In this document: piece after piece, positions 33,201 to 56,342 of the stretch
Layout: every line of letters starts with the position of its first letter
Position numbering within the stretch: position 1 is the stretch's first letter
Assembly: GCF_040954835.1 (NCBI RefSeq)
Contig: NC_090723.1
Location: 3,668,001 to 3,732,000, forward strand
DNA: 64,000 nt
Direction of reading: 5' to 3'
DNA from: Lepisosteus oculatus
Lineage: Eukaryota > Chordata > Actinopteri > Semionotiformes > Lepisosteidae
Made by a program: the position numbers and the translations under genes
The notes under the pieces: generated by a model
The model's input: only the letters and a program-made list of their open reading frames with translations
What the model was told of the DNA's origin: nothing
Database searches by the model: none

Positions 33201-33970
33201 AGGGTGACTCCTTTCCTGAACGGAAAGATCATAGACTTGCAGGTATCGAGCTGAACAAGAATCGTGTGTTTCTGGGGGGGGAGTTGAGTTACTGAAGTTA
33301 AAGAGTCTCAGAAAGATCATAAATGACAGGAGGTCGTTTGGTCCATCTGGCTTAAATTAGCTGGTAGTTAATTGATCTGAGCTCATTTAGCCCTTTTTAG
33401 AAGGAAACGAGGGTTATCAGTTTCAACCTCGTGGTAGTTTTTCTCTTTTCAAGACTAGAATCATGACATGTTAGCCTGTGTGAGTTAAGCCCAAGAATGT
33501 ATCTACCCTTTTCTGTAGTGACTCCAGAGCAGCAATGTCTTATATTATCGAGATGAGTAAGGTATAAAGCAGGCTGCCAGCACAGCTGATAATGCTGTTA
33601 ATATTCAATCTGTGCAAGTCAGCATGTGTACGAAATGCCAGACAGGGCCATTGCGAGAGGCCTCCAGTGTTATGAAAGAAGTACTGTTGTCTTAAAAAGA
33701 TCTGTGCACTGGTCCCTGGGGGGGCTGCTGTTGTGGTTAACCCCTGTCCCGTATTCCCCTCAACCCCAGACTCGGGTGTCGGAGTCCCGGAGGACCGTGC
33801 AGCTGGTGGGCATCCCGAACATCATGGAGGAGGACAACATGCAGGACAACCTGGAGATCCACTTCCAGAAGAGCAGCAACGGGGGCGGCGAGGTGGACGC
33901 CTTCCTCTACAGCCCCCCGGGCAAGACGGCGCTGGCCGTCTTCGAGGAGGACAGCCCCGAGAGCGCATGA
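27255..33970 (+). CDS. ifi35: Interferon-induced 35 kDa protein homologue (IFP35/NMI family)
   Basis: Coding exons: 27255-27266 (exon opens at 27205), 28279-28374, 29285-29443, 29996-30112, 30479-30620, 31128-31234, 31965-32151, 33136-33242, 33770-33970. Total 1128 nt, 375 residues, all phases continuous. Human IFI35 has 286 residues and its relative NMI about 307, so this protein has a longer N-terminal part. Residues about 20-128 are a charged coiled coil. NID1 runs about 130-215 (VVFTGATG, GTALITFEDEE). NID2 runs from about 216 to the end (RILVSNLPKDVEE, NGGGEVESLELL, then NLEIHFQKSSNGGGEVDAF). The family are interferon-induced cytoplasmic proteins that form complexes with NMI and modulate innate signalling. 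IFI35 is preferred over NMI because of the RPL27 neighbour. The first coding exon has only four codons. Confidence 0.93.
31270..31808 (+). mobile_element. 5S rRNA-derived SINE (SINE3-like), family B, in IFI35 intron
   Basis: The head resembles 5S rRNA, including the internal promoter region ('gtgagcctggccagtacctgga' followed by 'aggagacctcctgggaaa'). The body and 3' end match copies at 56343 and 60930 ('ctgtaaagcactttgagtg', 'ctatataagtgtaag'). It ends in a (TTG)n tail at about 31784-31808. A perfect CTCF-type motif lies at 31407-31421. Confidence 0.85.
32630..32948 (+). mobile_element. tRNA-type SINE, family A, near full length, in IFI35 intron
   Basis: The head 'ggtggcacagtggttagcag' carries an A-box-like segment. 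It ends with 'gaattggataaagtggttagaaa' and a short ATGG/GGAT repeat. The imperfect flanks 'ggaaggaaaatc' (32613) and 'ggaaggaaatc' (about 32945) may be the target duplication. Confidence 0.8.
33305..33450 (-). mobile_element. LINE 3'-end fragment, family D, minus orientation
   Basis: Reverse of the repeat at 59590 and 62880: 'aggaggtcgtttggtccatctgg' followed by the complement of 'agctaccaactgatc' and a basic C-terminal reverse-transcriptase region. It is degraded. Confidence 0.6.
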
Positions 33971-35317
33971 GCCGCGGGGCCGCCGGCGCCACGCCCCTGA
34001 GATATTAACGGGGGGTAAATTTACCTGGTAGCATCCCCACTTTTTGCACGACTTTTCCCTGGTTTGGTCCCTTGCTCGGTGGGGTCGGACCCTTCTTTTC
34101 TTGGGCATCAGCGCAAGGGGTTATCAGAAATCCACACCTTTCCCCAGTTCAATACTGCGCGAAGCCGAGACAACACACTTACCACCGCGTCGCCAGAGTG
34201 GGGGTGATATGTGCTGAGAAACTACAGGAGGGCGGGAGGAAAGCAAGGGGAAATAACGTGTAGGGCAGAGGAAGAGCGTGGTACAACCTTAACTCGGCTC
34301 TCGACGCTCGACTTCCCTGCGAGCCAGAACACCTCGTCCGAGTTATTTTAATCAAGCCGAGTGTCGCGGGGACATGACCATGTAGATTTATTGTGGTAAT
34401 ATTTCACCAGGGCCGGGCCAGGAGGCGAGGGAAGTGAAGGGAAGGTGAGGTAGTGAAGGCGATCAGGAGTTTATTCCAGTATACCGGAATCTGTGTAATG
34501 TTATTGAATTATAATGTGTTTGTATGTACAGTATTGATCTCCACCATTCATATGAGGGACTGGCCCCTGCATATAATTTTAGTGTTTTTACTAGCTTTAT
34601 CTACATCTACGTATGTAGGTGTCTATTGCAGTTAATGAAAGGAACGACGTAATGGACAGGAATGTAATTGACTTAATCGACATTTTTTAAAGATTTTAGG
34701 GTGGGATTACTGGCCTTTTAAAAGAACTGTTGTGTTCTCTTCACTGTGCTTCAGACATTTTGAGCATTCGGTGCTATTCATCTGAATCTAACGGTGTCCT
34801 GAAAAAAACAACAAATCTAAACAGAAAGGTTTCTTGTTTTTGTTTATATCTTGTAGAATTGATTATCTTTGCAATTCTTTGGATTTCAAAACCTATGAAC
34901 AAAATTTGTAACCAATATGTAAGATTATTTGACATTGTAATCTAGTGCAAAGTCTGGGACTTATAGGAGTATGAAAAATATTAAAAAAAGATGTTCTAAT
35001 TTTCTGAAATTTGTGTTCTTGTCACTGTTTTTGCAAAAGGTTCTGTCAAAGTCTCCACAAAAACTGAAAACTGAAATCAAACTATTTTCTGTCGGCTCTG
35101 TGGTGGGTAAAACGCGGTCTTCTCCAGCCAGGCCTCAGCGAGGCACATGAAGGAGCTTGTTAGGGGTCTGTTACTGTATGTCTGCTGACGCCTCCTCTAG
35201 GGGCTTTCCTTTTTCCAAGCTCTTTCCCCAGTTTCTTCTTCTTGGACCTTAACTATGCTGAGTGAAACGTGTCATGAGCACTAAATGATCATCACAAACA
35301 TGGCACTCAGTTCCATT
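33971..35317. other. Convergent spacer between IFI35 and MAP3K14
   Basis: Contains the IFI35 3' UTR. The only poly(A)-like signal seen on the plus strand is ATTAAA at 34980-34985. The first 350 bases are GC-rich; the remainder is AT-rich. No exon is found. Confidence 0.5.
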
Positions 35318-35323
35318 TTTATT
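35318..35323 (-). terminator. Candidate poly(A) signal of MAP3K14
   Basis: AATAAA on the minus strand, about 580 bases past the MAP3K14 stop codon. The intervening sequence has no exon and is probably the 3' UTR. Confidence 0.55.
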
Positions 35324-35900
35324 GTAAGTTCCAACGTTACTTATAAAGGAGACGCAGATGAGAAATGGGGTTTCTGGGGGCGATGGGCAGGGTGATGCGA
35401 TGTGGCCCAGGGCAGAGGGAGGGCGACAGAGAAAAAGAGGGACAGACAAGACACAAGCCCCTTCATCCACAGATCAGGAGTCGCAAAGGGGGGTTTCGTG
35501 TCTCGTTTTTTTCCCCGAGTAGACACTCATCCTCGCTCCTATGCGCCAGCCGTGCTCTGGAGGCCTGGCCTGCCGAGGGACTCCGGGGGCTCCCGTCTCT
35601 TCCATCTCTCTTGCATCTGTCGACCTCCATCTCCCCAGGAGCAGCCTGAGAGCCCAGGTCATCCACCACGGCCACTTCGGGTTCGTGTGAAGACCTGGGC
35701 CTGCCTTCATCGCTTAGTAAGGATCTGCAGGGCAGGCGACATCGTGCCAGAGCGGACACTGTCCATAGTGATACGTCATCAGGAAGTGATGTCAGCAGGA
35801 TTGCTCGGTAGTCTCCACAGGATCATGCTTAGGGGTTAACTATGTACACTGGACAAATCAGGGAGCGGGTTGCGCAGAGTCAAAGGGAGGGACAGTGTGA

Positions 35901-46738
<10,838 letters not shown>

Positions 46739-46904
46739 CCCTCCTGCACTGAGCTTCTGCACAGATGGACAAAATGAAAAGATTCATACACACATTAGTC
46801 TCTAAAGGCCTGATTTCAGTATCAGGCCTTGCCGGGTCAGACGTTAATAGTTTAGGTAGCAAAAACATCAAGCTTTATACGGAAAATTAGACATGCTGAG
46901 ACAG

Positions 46905-47760
46905 CAGAGGATACTAATGAAAAAGACTTAGGTGTCTCTGCAGACACAATGTGGGGCAGCAATTAAAAAGGCTAACAAGACATTAGGATATAGATTTAAA
47001 GGCATAGAATTTAAATGAAGGGATGTTATGTTAAAATGGTAAAGCACCAGTAAGGCCTCAATTAGAATATTGTGTAGAGTTTTGGGTTTAATGTTGTAGC
47101 TACTTTGGTCACACCATTGTACTCGGTAATTTACTGGTCTTGGAATCTTAATTGCCAAGGCTGGACCTGACCATTTTGGCTCTAGCTTGTCTGAAAATTG
47201 TGCAGTGGAATCAGAGATAGGATGTGATCGGACCCAGATAAAATCTCCCTCCTGAAACCAATCCCCCTTTTTTTGCTCTACTTCTTGAACCCATTTTTTC
47301 TGTCGCTCTAATGAGGAGTATGAAGGTGGCTCTGGGGAAGGAGCTTTGCGCAAAAGACGTTCTAGGGGTCCCTTTAGTTTCCTTCCTAAGGTACAGTCTT
47401 ATAGAAAAGATATCACTGCTGGGCATGAGTTCAAAGGAGAGCAATGAGATGTATTCTGGGGCTTAGGTGAGTGTCTTATACTGACATGCTGAAGGAACTG
47501 AGGTGTTCTGGTCTTGAAAAGAGATGACGACAAGGTGACCTGATCCACGTATGTGAACACATTTCAAACAGGAGGCACTGCTTCCCCAAGGGCCGTGGAG
47601 GAATGAACGAGCTATTCAGCCATGTTGCTGAAGATGACACCCTGGTTTCCTTGAAGAAACCAGTGGATGAGATCCTTTTGTCAATGAGCTACTAATTACC
47701 AGCAGGCTGCATGGGCTGGATGACCTCCCTGTGTTGGTACCTGTTCTTGTTAGACACAGT
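46905..47760 (+). mobile_element. Degraded LINE reverse-transcriptase copy (family D) with nested insertion
   Basis: 46905-47089 resembles a non-LTR reverse-transcriptase C-terminal region (a DLGV start, then 'aaaaaggctaacaagacattagg', 'cagtaaggcctcaattagaatattgtg'). It carries stops and frameshifts. The same element resumes at about 47395 ('atagaaaagatatcactgctgg') and runs to its typical 3' end near 47760. The interval between is foreign. Confidence 0.75.
47090..47394 (-). mobile_element. LTR-retroelement integrase C-terminal fragment, nested in a LINE
   Basis: A minus-strand open stretch of about 100 codons resembles the end of an integrase: a GRKLKGPLERLL-type segment, then FIWVRSHP, then KWSGPALAIK and NYRVQWCD. 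No LTRs, protease, reverse transcriptase or intact ends are present, so it is a broken relic. It may be Ty3/gypsy or an endogenous retrovirus; the family cannot be fixed. Confidence 0.6.
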
Positions 47761-47769
47761 GCAGCAGTC

Positions 47770-50700
47770 TTTCAACTGAGATGAAGAGGGGAAAGTCAAA
47801 TATGTTTATTTCCAGAACTGCTTTCCTTTACTAGGTAGCCGGGTTGAAGAACACATTCAATGACGTATGAAACAACGCAGCACTTTAAGATAACCTGAAG
47901 AGCAGTTGTTCAAGGCTGCAGAGTTATTCAAGCACTGTGTCAGGATGCCCTTATGAACATACTTTTTTCACTCATTCGTTATATTGTGACTAATTCCACA
48001 CAACACAGACCAACAATAGCCATTTGTTGTGAAAGCGCACTGACATTATGTTTTAAGGTACTTTACATTAATGACCATCCAAACCACAACTAAGAAGAAA
48101 ACACTGTACAATCACTATCTTCTGCCTTCAACTGTCTAAACTGTGACTCAACACCTGCTTGTAATCCTCACAAGCTCCCATTGTTCAGCAAACAAAAGAT
48201 CATATAATGCTTTTTTTTCTTGTGTGGTGCAGTTTTCTCAAGTTACCACAGTTAATCTCTCCAGCTAGATCTGATCCTTGTTTTATCAGAGCTTCAGGTG
48301 GGTCAAGGTGGCAGAAATACAAAGAGATTCTGTTTTCACGGCAATAAAAAGTGAAAAGTGATCTCTTGGCTGTTAGATTTTTCTCACAATAGAACAATTA
48401 CACCCCTGCTGCTGTGTGTCGTGAAGGACAACATGCAGAACTATCAGTGAGCAGTTAAAGGAAGTTGCAAGAATTCAAGTTTGACACTGGAAAGCAGTCT
48501 TTAATGCTCCACTGTGTGCCTGTGAGAATTCAGTGAAAATCTTTCTACAGCAGCAAGTTTCCATTTCTGTCATGATTAAAAGCACACAGGAGCAGTGTAG
48601 ACTTGTGGGGCTTTGGACTCATAACTGGAAATTATAAATTCACATCTATGCTGCAGATGTTGATGTTCTTCCAGGGGGAGTGACAAACACTCAGATTAAC
48701 ACTGTTAAGGCTGGGGTAAACACTGGGCTGAAGACCCTTCAAGCTTAAAGAGCATAAAAAGCAGAGCACCCACTGGACATTCTAGTGTTATTTAGAACTC
48801 ACTCAGCTGCTGTATTCTGGCCCAGTTCTGTCTGTCCTGTTCACATGCCACAGCTGGAGTGTTGCCCAGCAGACACAAAGCAATCACATAACACAACAGA
48901 CATGCTTCACTGCACCAGCTGCAGTGCACACAACCTCCAGCCAACCGGTTTTTACAGAAAGACGTAATACAGATCCTACACTGCAGTATGCCACTCACTC
49001 CTCTCTCCCTGCTCATCAATGGTTTTCTCTCACTAGCCTGCTTGCAAGTGGTGGTACTGTGTTTTCATTTGCCTGCATCGATTGCTCTCCTGCACTGCTT
49101 TTTGCCCTCTCCTTTGAAAGATTTACCACAATGGATTCACCTGTGATGACGTCACTGACGTCAATTTCTTCACAGCAAACGATGTATCGTTTATTTACCG
49201 TCCAGATTATTTCAAAGCACAGTGATGTCATTTGAAAGCCGTAGAGAAAGAAAGGTCAATCCCAAATTGCGATATACCAACACCATGAAACACAGTGAGG
49301 CCGAGGTAGGGCTGTGCACCCTGCACGGTAAATTAACTCGACTCGCTCTCTAGTTGCTCTGTGATAGTGAGACAGACGTCAAGCAGACTTTCCTTTTTCC
49401 ACTTGCCAGTATTAATGACAGAGATGCAATAGCAGTATCGCGGCACATGCTGTAGCCTCACTGCACCTCACACGGACTTAATCTGCGTGACACAGCTTCC
49501 ATCTCATCAGCCTTCATTTTGCCCATTTTCCACTGCTGAAAGCTGTGGTTCTCCCAGCAGAAACACAGCGTACAAGTCAAGGAGAAGTGGCCACTTGCAG
49601 AGGCGCAGGGTGGCTGCTGGGGTTGTCAGCGATGGAGTGCACACGTGTGTCTCAGCCTCTCCCCGGCAGCATTCCCTAAGTGTATAAATAGTTTAGCTGG
49701 AGCAGGAGCCGGCAGGCAGGGGACGAAATGTTAAAGTCAGCTGTCCATGTCTCTCCCAGAGCCGCGGCCCCCTTTCAAACTCCCAGCCTGTCCACAAGCT
49801 GCACTCTGCCAAGGGCAACAAGCTCTGTCCCTGTGCTGTCAGCCCCATGTTTGTCATTGTCAAAAGCAAGACAAACCTCTGAGAGAAAACACACTGGAAT
49901 TTCTAAATGTGCTCGCACACTGTAAGGCATCATCAAGAACATTACGAAAATGTCAAGGAAAAGAGTGAAAGATACCAGGATTTCCTCGTATAGCACTGGA
50001 TCTTTTAAAAGTATGCACATCATGTAAGACCCAGAAAATTCCTTTTGTTTAAAAAAGGTTTTTTGCCTTATAATGTTTAAAACAATATTCGGAAAACAAT
50101 CAAAAGAAAATGAATATACTGTAAAACTATTTCTACAAATATACTACATACAACTCTTTTAGCACTGCGCAGAACTATGTCCAAGCCTTCTTATACAACT
50201 AATGTCCTTTTGTGTTGAGAGACTATTTTATTTTTATTTAAACCGGTTTTCAGAATATGAAGAGCACACTCTGCAGCTTCTTAATGCTGGGAGAGCAATA
50301 AAGTCATCTGCCCATCCTATAGGTGCTTATCAGTCCAGAAAAGACAATGTGCAGGATGTTTTAGATACTGTGAGAGGGAGGGTGCATGCAGACACAGCAC
50401 TCAATGTAAGTCAAGACACTATTTCTACACACTTAGAGACAGAGATGTGATAATCATTTACTCTTTTGTGGTACAGAATCGTCTTCCATCCTGCACGCAC
50501 TTAATCCAGAAATGATCGTGTCTGTTTGACATTACACTGAAATCACCTCCGTGGTGTTTAGATTTGACGCAGCAGCAAAGCATGAACAGTGAGAACAAGA
50601 CCTCCATGCCTGTGACCCTAACCTCGGTGCAAAACACACCCTGGGTATCTCAGACAGCTACTGTACTGTACTGAAGCAAGAGGACATTTTCATTCTCAAA

Positions 50701-52480
50701 TTCACTCAGCTCCTCTCTCTGCACACCCTGAGTGTTACGTGCAGAGAAGTGAAGGAGCCCAGAGGAAGGCGGCATGCAGATCGCAGTCGAGGAAGCACAC
50801 ACCACCAGCCCTTGCCCAGGTTTGGGGAGTGGCAGCGCCAACTCTGCACAGACTCGGCTCTCCTCTTTAGAAGACCTTTTCCCCAAGGCACAGCACGCAC
50901 TAATGAGCACTGAGTATCATGTGGAAACTTTTACTGAAACAAAAAAACATACAGCCAGAAAACTGAAGAAGAATCACATTCAGCAGGAGCGGAGACTGAT
51001 GAAGATCATGCACCGGCTGGCTCGAGGGGCGAGTGCGCTGTTGTCAAGCTGTTAGCTCTTCGGTGCCAATAAAAGTCTCACAGCTGGCATCAGATCTATG
51101 TTCCCGACTGTCTCATGCCTTCTAAACCAAACCCTTTACCAGTGGGAGTGACTGAAAACTGGTGTTTATGGCCCCATTTCTAAAACTACAGCCTCAACTA
51201 CAGTCTGTGCACCCCCCCTGCATGCTCTTTACAGATCTTGACATAATGGCGCACAGTTATTTTTCTTGCCTGTACTTCCTGCTACACAAAGAGCAAAGTA
51301 ACAGGCCAGGAATGGAACAGGTCACAAAATGTCTTTAGAGATAAAAGGCCTTAAACATACCAGGGTTGGCTTTCAGTCTTTCTCGTTGTCCAGTGCTTTC
51401 ACAGCAGGCTTTCAAGCGAAGGAAAATCCTTTAGCGCCCTGACTCCTCTCCTCTGCCTCTTAACTTCTCTTACTTTGCTCTTATCCCACTGGCCTCCAGC
51501 CAAACCCTGAGCTCTGAGTATCTGAGCTCTGATTGGACGCCCGTGTTTGTGAGTTACGGGAAGTCAGTCTGCGGTTCCCAGCTCCCTCCTCCCCATAGAA
51601 GGCAGGCCTGGGCTGGCTCTACACTGTCACACACAGAGCAGACAGCAGCCTGAACGACCAGCAAGCATTCTACTGGCCCGGGCTACCCTCTGCCCACGCC
51701 CCCATCCTCAAAGCAGGATAAAAATCCAGATCATCACCCAGATCTGTGTTCTGGAAGGAATGGCCCCCTTCAAAATGTTCAGTTCGTGGGAAAGGGTTCG
51801 AGAGCTTGCATGGCCCTGATATCTGTGCCACTAGCCCAAGAAGAGTCGGCCAAGAAGGTGGCCTTTACTGTCCAGTCTGTCCTGAGGTGTGTGTGCTATG
51901 CCAACAGGTAGTGATCCTCAGAGCAAGCCGTTCAGCCAAACCTGTTGAATGTGTTCTCAGCCCAAACTAATTGCATTCACTCCTTGTGTCTGATACTGTA
52001 AGACCACTCAAAACTTTCCATCGCCTATTTATACACATCGTGCCTTTATTGTCTGAAATACTTCAGCCTAACTCAAGCTCTAAACAAACTCTTCAACAGA
52101 CTGTCTGGGATACAATTTTAGAGTAACCAGTTCACCAAAATTGGAATTAAAAACTCATGCGAAACACAGATAGAATAAAACCCTAACACCTGCTTTATGG
52201 TTATACTCAGACAATCATGGTAATATATGGTAGTAGTGTGTTGAGTGCCGATATTGGCATGGTGAGCATAGGTAGATCCATCTATGTGTGTTTGTTCAAG
52301 TATCCCCCCATCTGTCCATCTGCTCATCCATCCATTAAATGTATAGCAATCCAGTTTGATTTGTGTTCATTTTAAGTACAGGCCAATACTCTATAATACA
52401 CTAGAATAAATTTTACTGCCACTTCATTCTTTTATATAGAGTATTGGAAGATAAATTGCTTCTCATAAACCTCCCTTATA
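47770..52480. other. 5' flank or first intron of MAP3K14
   Basis: No confident exon or named repeat. ORFs here are short and without recognisable domains. The tandem CRE pair at 49147 lies inside. A non-coding MAP3K14 exon could lie here or further right, but it cannot be recognised without transcript data. Confidence 0.4.
49147..49163. promoter_or_regulatory. Two tandem CRE palindromes
   Basis: TGACGTCA occurs at 49147-49154 and again at 49156-49163, separated by one base. No start codon or exon is seen next to it. It lies 2.4 kb upstream of the first MAP3K14 coding exon on the minus strand. Confidence 0.55.
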
Positions 52481-52481
52481 G

Positions 52482-53170
52482 ATACCAACCACAGCAATCC
52501 CAGCGGCTACACAGAGTAGCTGATGCTGCCCAGTATTACCAACAGTGCTTTGACACCAACAGCGGAGACAAGGTGAGAGTGCAGGAATGCCGATGATCAC
52601 CTCTGTGCATTGACTGCTGGAACTGTGAGCCGGGTATGAGCAGATGATGCAGAAAGTCCTTACAGACATTAAAAAGGGAATGTCAGAACCGGAAGAAGGA
52701 AGAGAATAATGAATCAAAGGCACACAAATGTTCATGCAGTGTAATCCTTGCTGGGCTCTCTTGAGTGCGGCCCCACAGCTTGTACTGCAGCATGCCATTC
52801 ATAAAGCACGGCCTCAACAAGGCATGCATTCCACACATTAAACCCTGTATTAAAATTAGCCCAGCTAGTCTAAAGTTCTGCTGCGATTCTGAAAACACAA
52901 GAGCTGGGGCGTCTGAGGGTGGGGTTGGTCTCTACGAGTGACACAAGAGAGGGAACATCAGAGGTGACCTTTATGCAGTGGGTGGGAGAGAATGGCTTCA
53001 CTGTTCTTCATTCCATGGGATCTCTCACTTCTTCTTTTATCGTTCCGCTTTTTTAAAAGCCACAGGCGTCACCTCAGGACACCTCCGCACTGCGCTCTCG
53101 AAACTGCAGCCCCTGTAGGGGAGACGGCGCAATCATCCCTCCCGCCGATACCCAGCGCCTGACCACACCG
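52482..53170 (+). other. Two possible unassigned exons on the plus strand
   Basis: 52482-52572 is open for 30 codons between TTATAG and GTGAGAG and reads like protein (RLHRVADAAQYYQQCFDTNS). 53078-53170 is open for 31 codons between CCTCAG and GTAAGT. The first ends in phase 0 and the second begins in phase 0. I do not recognise the protein, and chance is quite possible. Confidence 0.2.
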
Positions 53171-53611
53171 GTAAGTCTCAGCTGGGAAACAAGACAGCCT
53201 GCTGCTCGACCCTCTTCCACTTACTAGACAACTGCATCGCGTATTACCTGCCATTAGTCCTGCCCGAAACTGTCACCTGGTCACCACGGTGAACTGGCAG
53301 TGAGTGACTGTGGCACATACTAACAGCTCTCAACGATACGTAACACACGCCGAGTCTGGATATTTACTACGTACTGGTCCCTCACAGAATCTGTTTCTCT
53401 GAGGTCTTCAATCCCCACTGAAACTTCTTCCCTAGACCACTGGCTCCCACAAATCCCATCAATGAGAACATTTTAGACCACAGCCACACCATGGCGCAAG
53501 GACTCCTAACCGCCTGCTCCAGTCCTACTCAATCTACTTCATCTTTATCATTCAAGACCGTATTTTGTCCTCCAACATGTCCTCCGTGTTCCTTGCATAT
53601 TTTCTGCAGGC

Positions 53612-53994
53612 ATTGGCTGTATGCGCTATACATATTTCAATGAAGGATAAGATCAGAAATGAAGAAATCCGTAGACGATGTAGGGTGGTGGATGTGGTTG
53701 AGAAGATGCGAGAGGCGAGGTTACGGTGGTATGGACATATCATGGGGAGGGACGTTGAGGAAGTAACAAAGAGGGTAATGGAATTTGAGGTGGAAGGTAA
53801 CAGGGGAAGAGGCAGGCCTAGAAAGAGATGGATAGATTGTGTGAGAAAAGATATGGAGGTATGTGAAGTGAGTGAGGAAGATGTGCTCGACAGAGACAAG
53901 TGGAGAAGAGCAACCAAAGCAGCTGACCCCAGGACAGTCTGGGACTAAGGCTGTGAAAAAGAAGAAGAAGAAGAAGATTGGCTGTATGCGCTAT
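53612..53994 (+). mobile_element. Young 5'-truncated non-LTR retrotransposon with target-site duplication
   Basis: The insert (53630-53976) is flanked by a perfect 18-bp duplication, attggctgtatgcgctat, at 53612-53629 and 53977-53994. An open frame runs without a stop to the TAA at 53946-53948. It encodes the C-terminal tail of a LINE reverse transcriptase (LRWYGHIMGRD, RGRPRKRWIDCVRKDM, DRDKWRRA). A (GAA)n tail follows. It resembles RTE-like elements; the clade is not certain. Confidence 0.85.
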
Positions 53995-56340
53995 TTCTTC
54001 ATCAGGACTCCCACTTTGTGAATAAAGCAATCCAGCAAAAAGGAACAATTTCTTAAAAGGACTTATTTCAAGCTTTATAATAATGCTCAGCTCAGTGCTC
54101 AGCTGCCCTTAAATCAAAACCTATTTACAAAATCCAGCATGTGTCCATCTCAGAATCCCTGCACATCAAAATAATTTGGAAATAATAAGGAAGTATAACC
54201 CACATATTAACTAAAATAACAATTAATGTGCTCATCATATTATTAAAAGCCGGGACCTTATGTTTGAAACCGAAAATGTCTGTGAAAAAGAGGTTTGTAA
54301 AAACAAGGCACCAGGCCTCTGGTTCAGATATTGGTAAACAGACTGCTTCCTTCACCAAGCAGCTGACCTTAAAATTGAAAAAAACCCATAAGACCAATCA
54401 CCAAATCTGCCAACTTCCACATTCCACAACGGTCTCTTCTTATGAAAGTGCCAGTGCCAAAGAATTCACAGTAACGTGACCTGATGGTCTCTGAACCTAC
54501 CGCGGTAAATATTTCTACGCAGTGTTCCAACCGGACTTCTATCATTCATGTGAAAAATTCTGCTTACAGGATGCTTTGCACATCGAAGCAAATCACACTT
54601 CAGTCTTTCAAAAGGACATGCTGTGCTGTTTATTAGGACTCGTTAAAGGGTGAAGGCTCAGAGTGTCCAGTTAAGAAAGTGGTTCAGAACTTTTTCACAG
54701 TGTCCACTGGGATTCACTCCAGCTGAGCTGTGAGTGGTCAGTGATCAATTGATGATGAACAGACACAGGTAATGGCACGGTATCGGCAAGCTTTTTGTCC
54801 TTCTGCAGAGGTCCAGTTGGTTAAACCTCTGGCTGCACACCTGAATGAGGGCAGTTCTGAGACTCAGATGATACAGGAATTATACTAGTCACAAATGTTA
54901 TTTTAGTTTTCAAGAGAAGGCAAACTTAAAAATATGTCCCAAATAGAAAAATTGAATTGTTTAGTCTTGGATTAAGAAAACAGAGGAAGCAAAATTCAGG
55001 GGATACAGGGGCACCCCCAGGACCAGGGCTGGGACTGGGTGTTAGGATGTTAGGAGACTGGGTGAACTTACATACAGGGGTCAAAAAGCAATAAAAGAAT
55101 GACCAGATTTTCACTTTACATCATCATGTCCCTGTTGTGGGACACATACTGTACATCTAAACAACTCAAGTTTCAAGCTTTTTGCTTGCTGTGTTAAACA
55201 CTGCCACACCACTTGTCTGATCTCTCAGTCATTGACAGATCTTTGATCTTAGAGTCTGTCTTTCAGGGGTTCAGGGTGGCGGATCACATTGGTTACCCAT
55301 TGGCACTGTCAGACAGGACTTTGAGCCTCATTATTCTTATATTCCATATCTTGCCCATTTTTCAAAAAGGCGTCTACCAGGGTGGTACCCAGAAATCTGT
55401 AGTTCTTCAGAAAAGAATGAACTACACAGACTCATGATGTAGTCCAATAAATGATACTTAGTCACATGCTTAATTTTATACTGCTTTTAGATTTTGCAAT
55501 ATTCTTGTATGTCAGTGTTAGCTGCAAGGGTACCATTAGCCAATTTGTGCTGTGCATGTAACAGTGCAGATGCCAGGCTTTGAAGTGCATAATTAAACAT
55601 GATTGGCATAGATCTGGTGCAGATAAGTAACTGCAATCCAACCACAAACCAAAGAGCTAATCAGCCTTTCCTGGGACAGACAGGACTTCTTAAATGTGCC
55701 TGCAGAGAATGGAATAATTTTACTGATGAACACAGTGCAGGGTGTTCCATTGCCCAGAAGATGGGATGATTGGGGGTGTTAATTCATGAGCAGGAATTCA
55801 TGTGTTCAGTATTGAAAACAGAGAGTTAATAGCAGGATATCTCGATGTTAGACAACCAAGCATTTTAACACTGTAGTGGAGGATGTTAGGATAACATTAC
55901 CAGGAAAAAATGCAATTACATGGCAACATTTTTCATCCCATTGTGGAACAGCAGAATGAACAGAGCTATCGTGTAAGACTAAGAAATGAGCTTCCCCTAA
56001 AGTGCAGTGTTGAAAAGAACTGCACTTAGCTCTCCTTCATTAAATGGAATGCTAAGCTGCACTCACAAGTGACTCATCCACGCCTACTCAAATGTACAGC
56101 ATTCTTTGCATTTGTGTAAAGAGAACCCTGGGCTGCATTTCTATGAGGCTGTGTTATTCTAACCACCCCCAAACTGTGTTGGAGTGTGTGCCAATTTCAG
56201 TCCCTGGTAGGATTCATCAGATTTCCACAGGCATGACTGGAATACTTCAAGGGCAAGGGCCTGGTTAATGACTGGAGTTCAAAACTCTGCAGCACACCCT
56301 TCATAAAGACCGGCAAGCTGCAGGCATCATGAATTGTAAT
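53995..56340. other. Unassigned intergenic DNA
   Basis: I see no exon, RNA gene or clear repeat in this stretch. Confidence 0.4.
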
Positions 56341-56342
56341 AT

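Noticed and set aside
27255-33970. NMI instead of IFI35
   Set aside because: The coiled-coil length is NMI-like, but the RUNDC1-RPL27 neighbourhood and C-terminal sequence favour IFI35. Not fully excluded.
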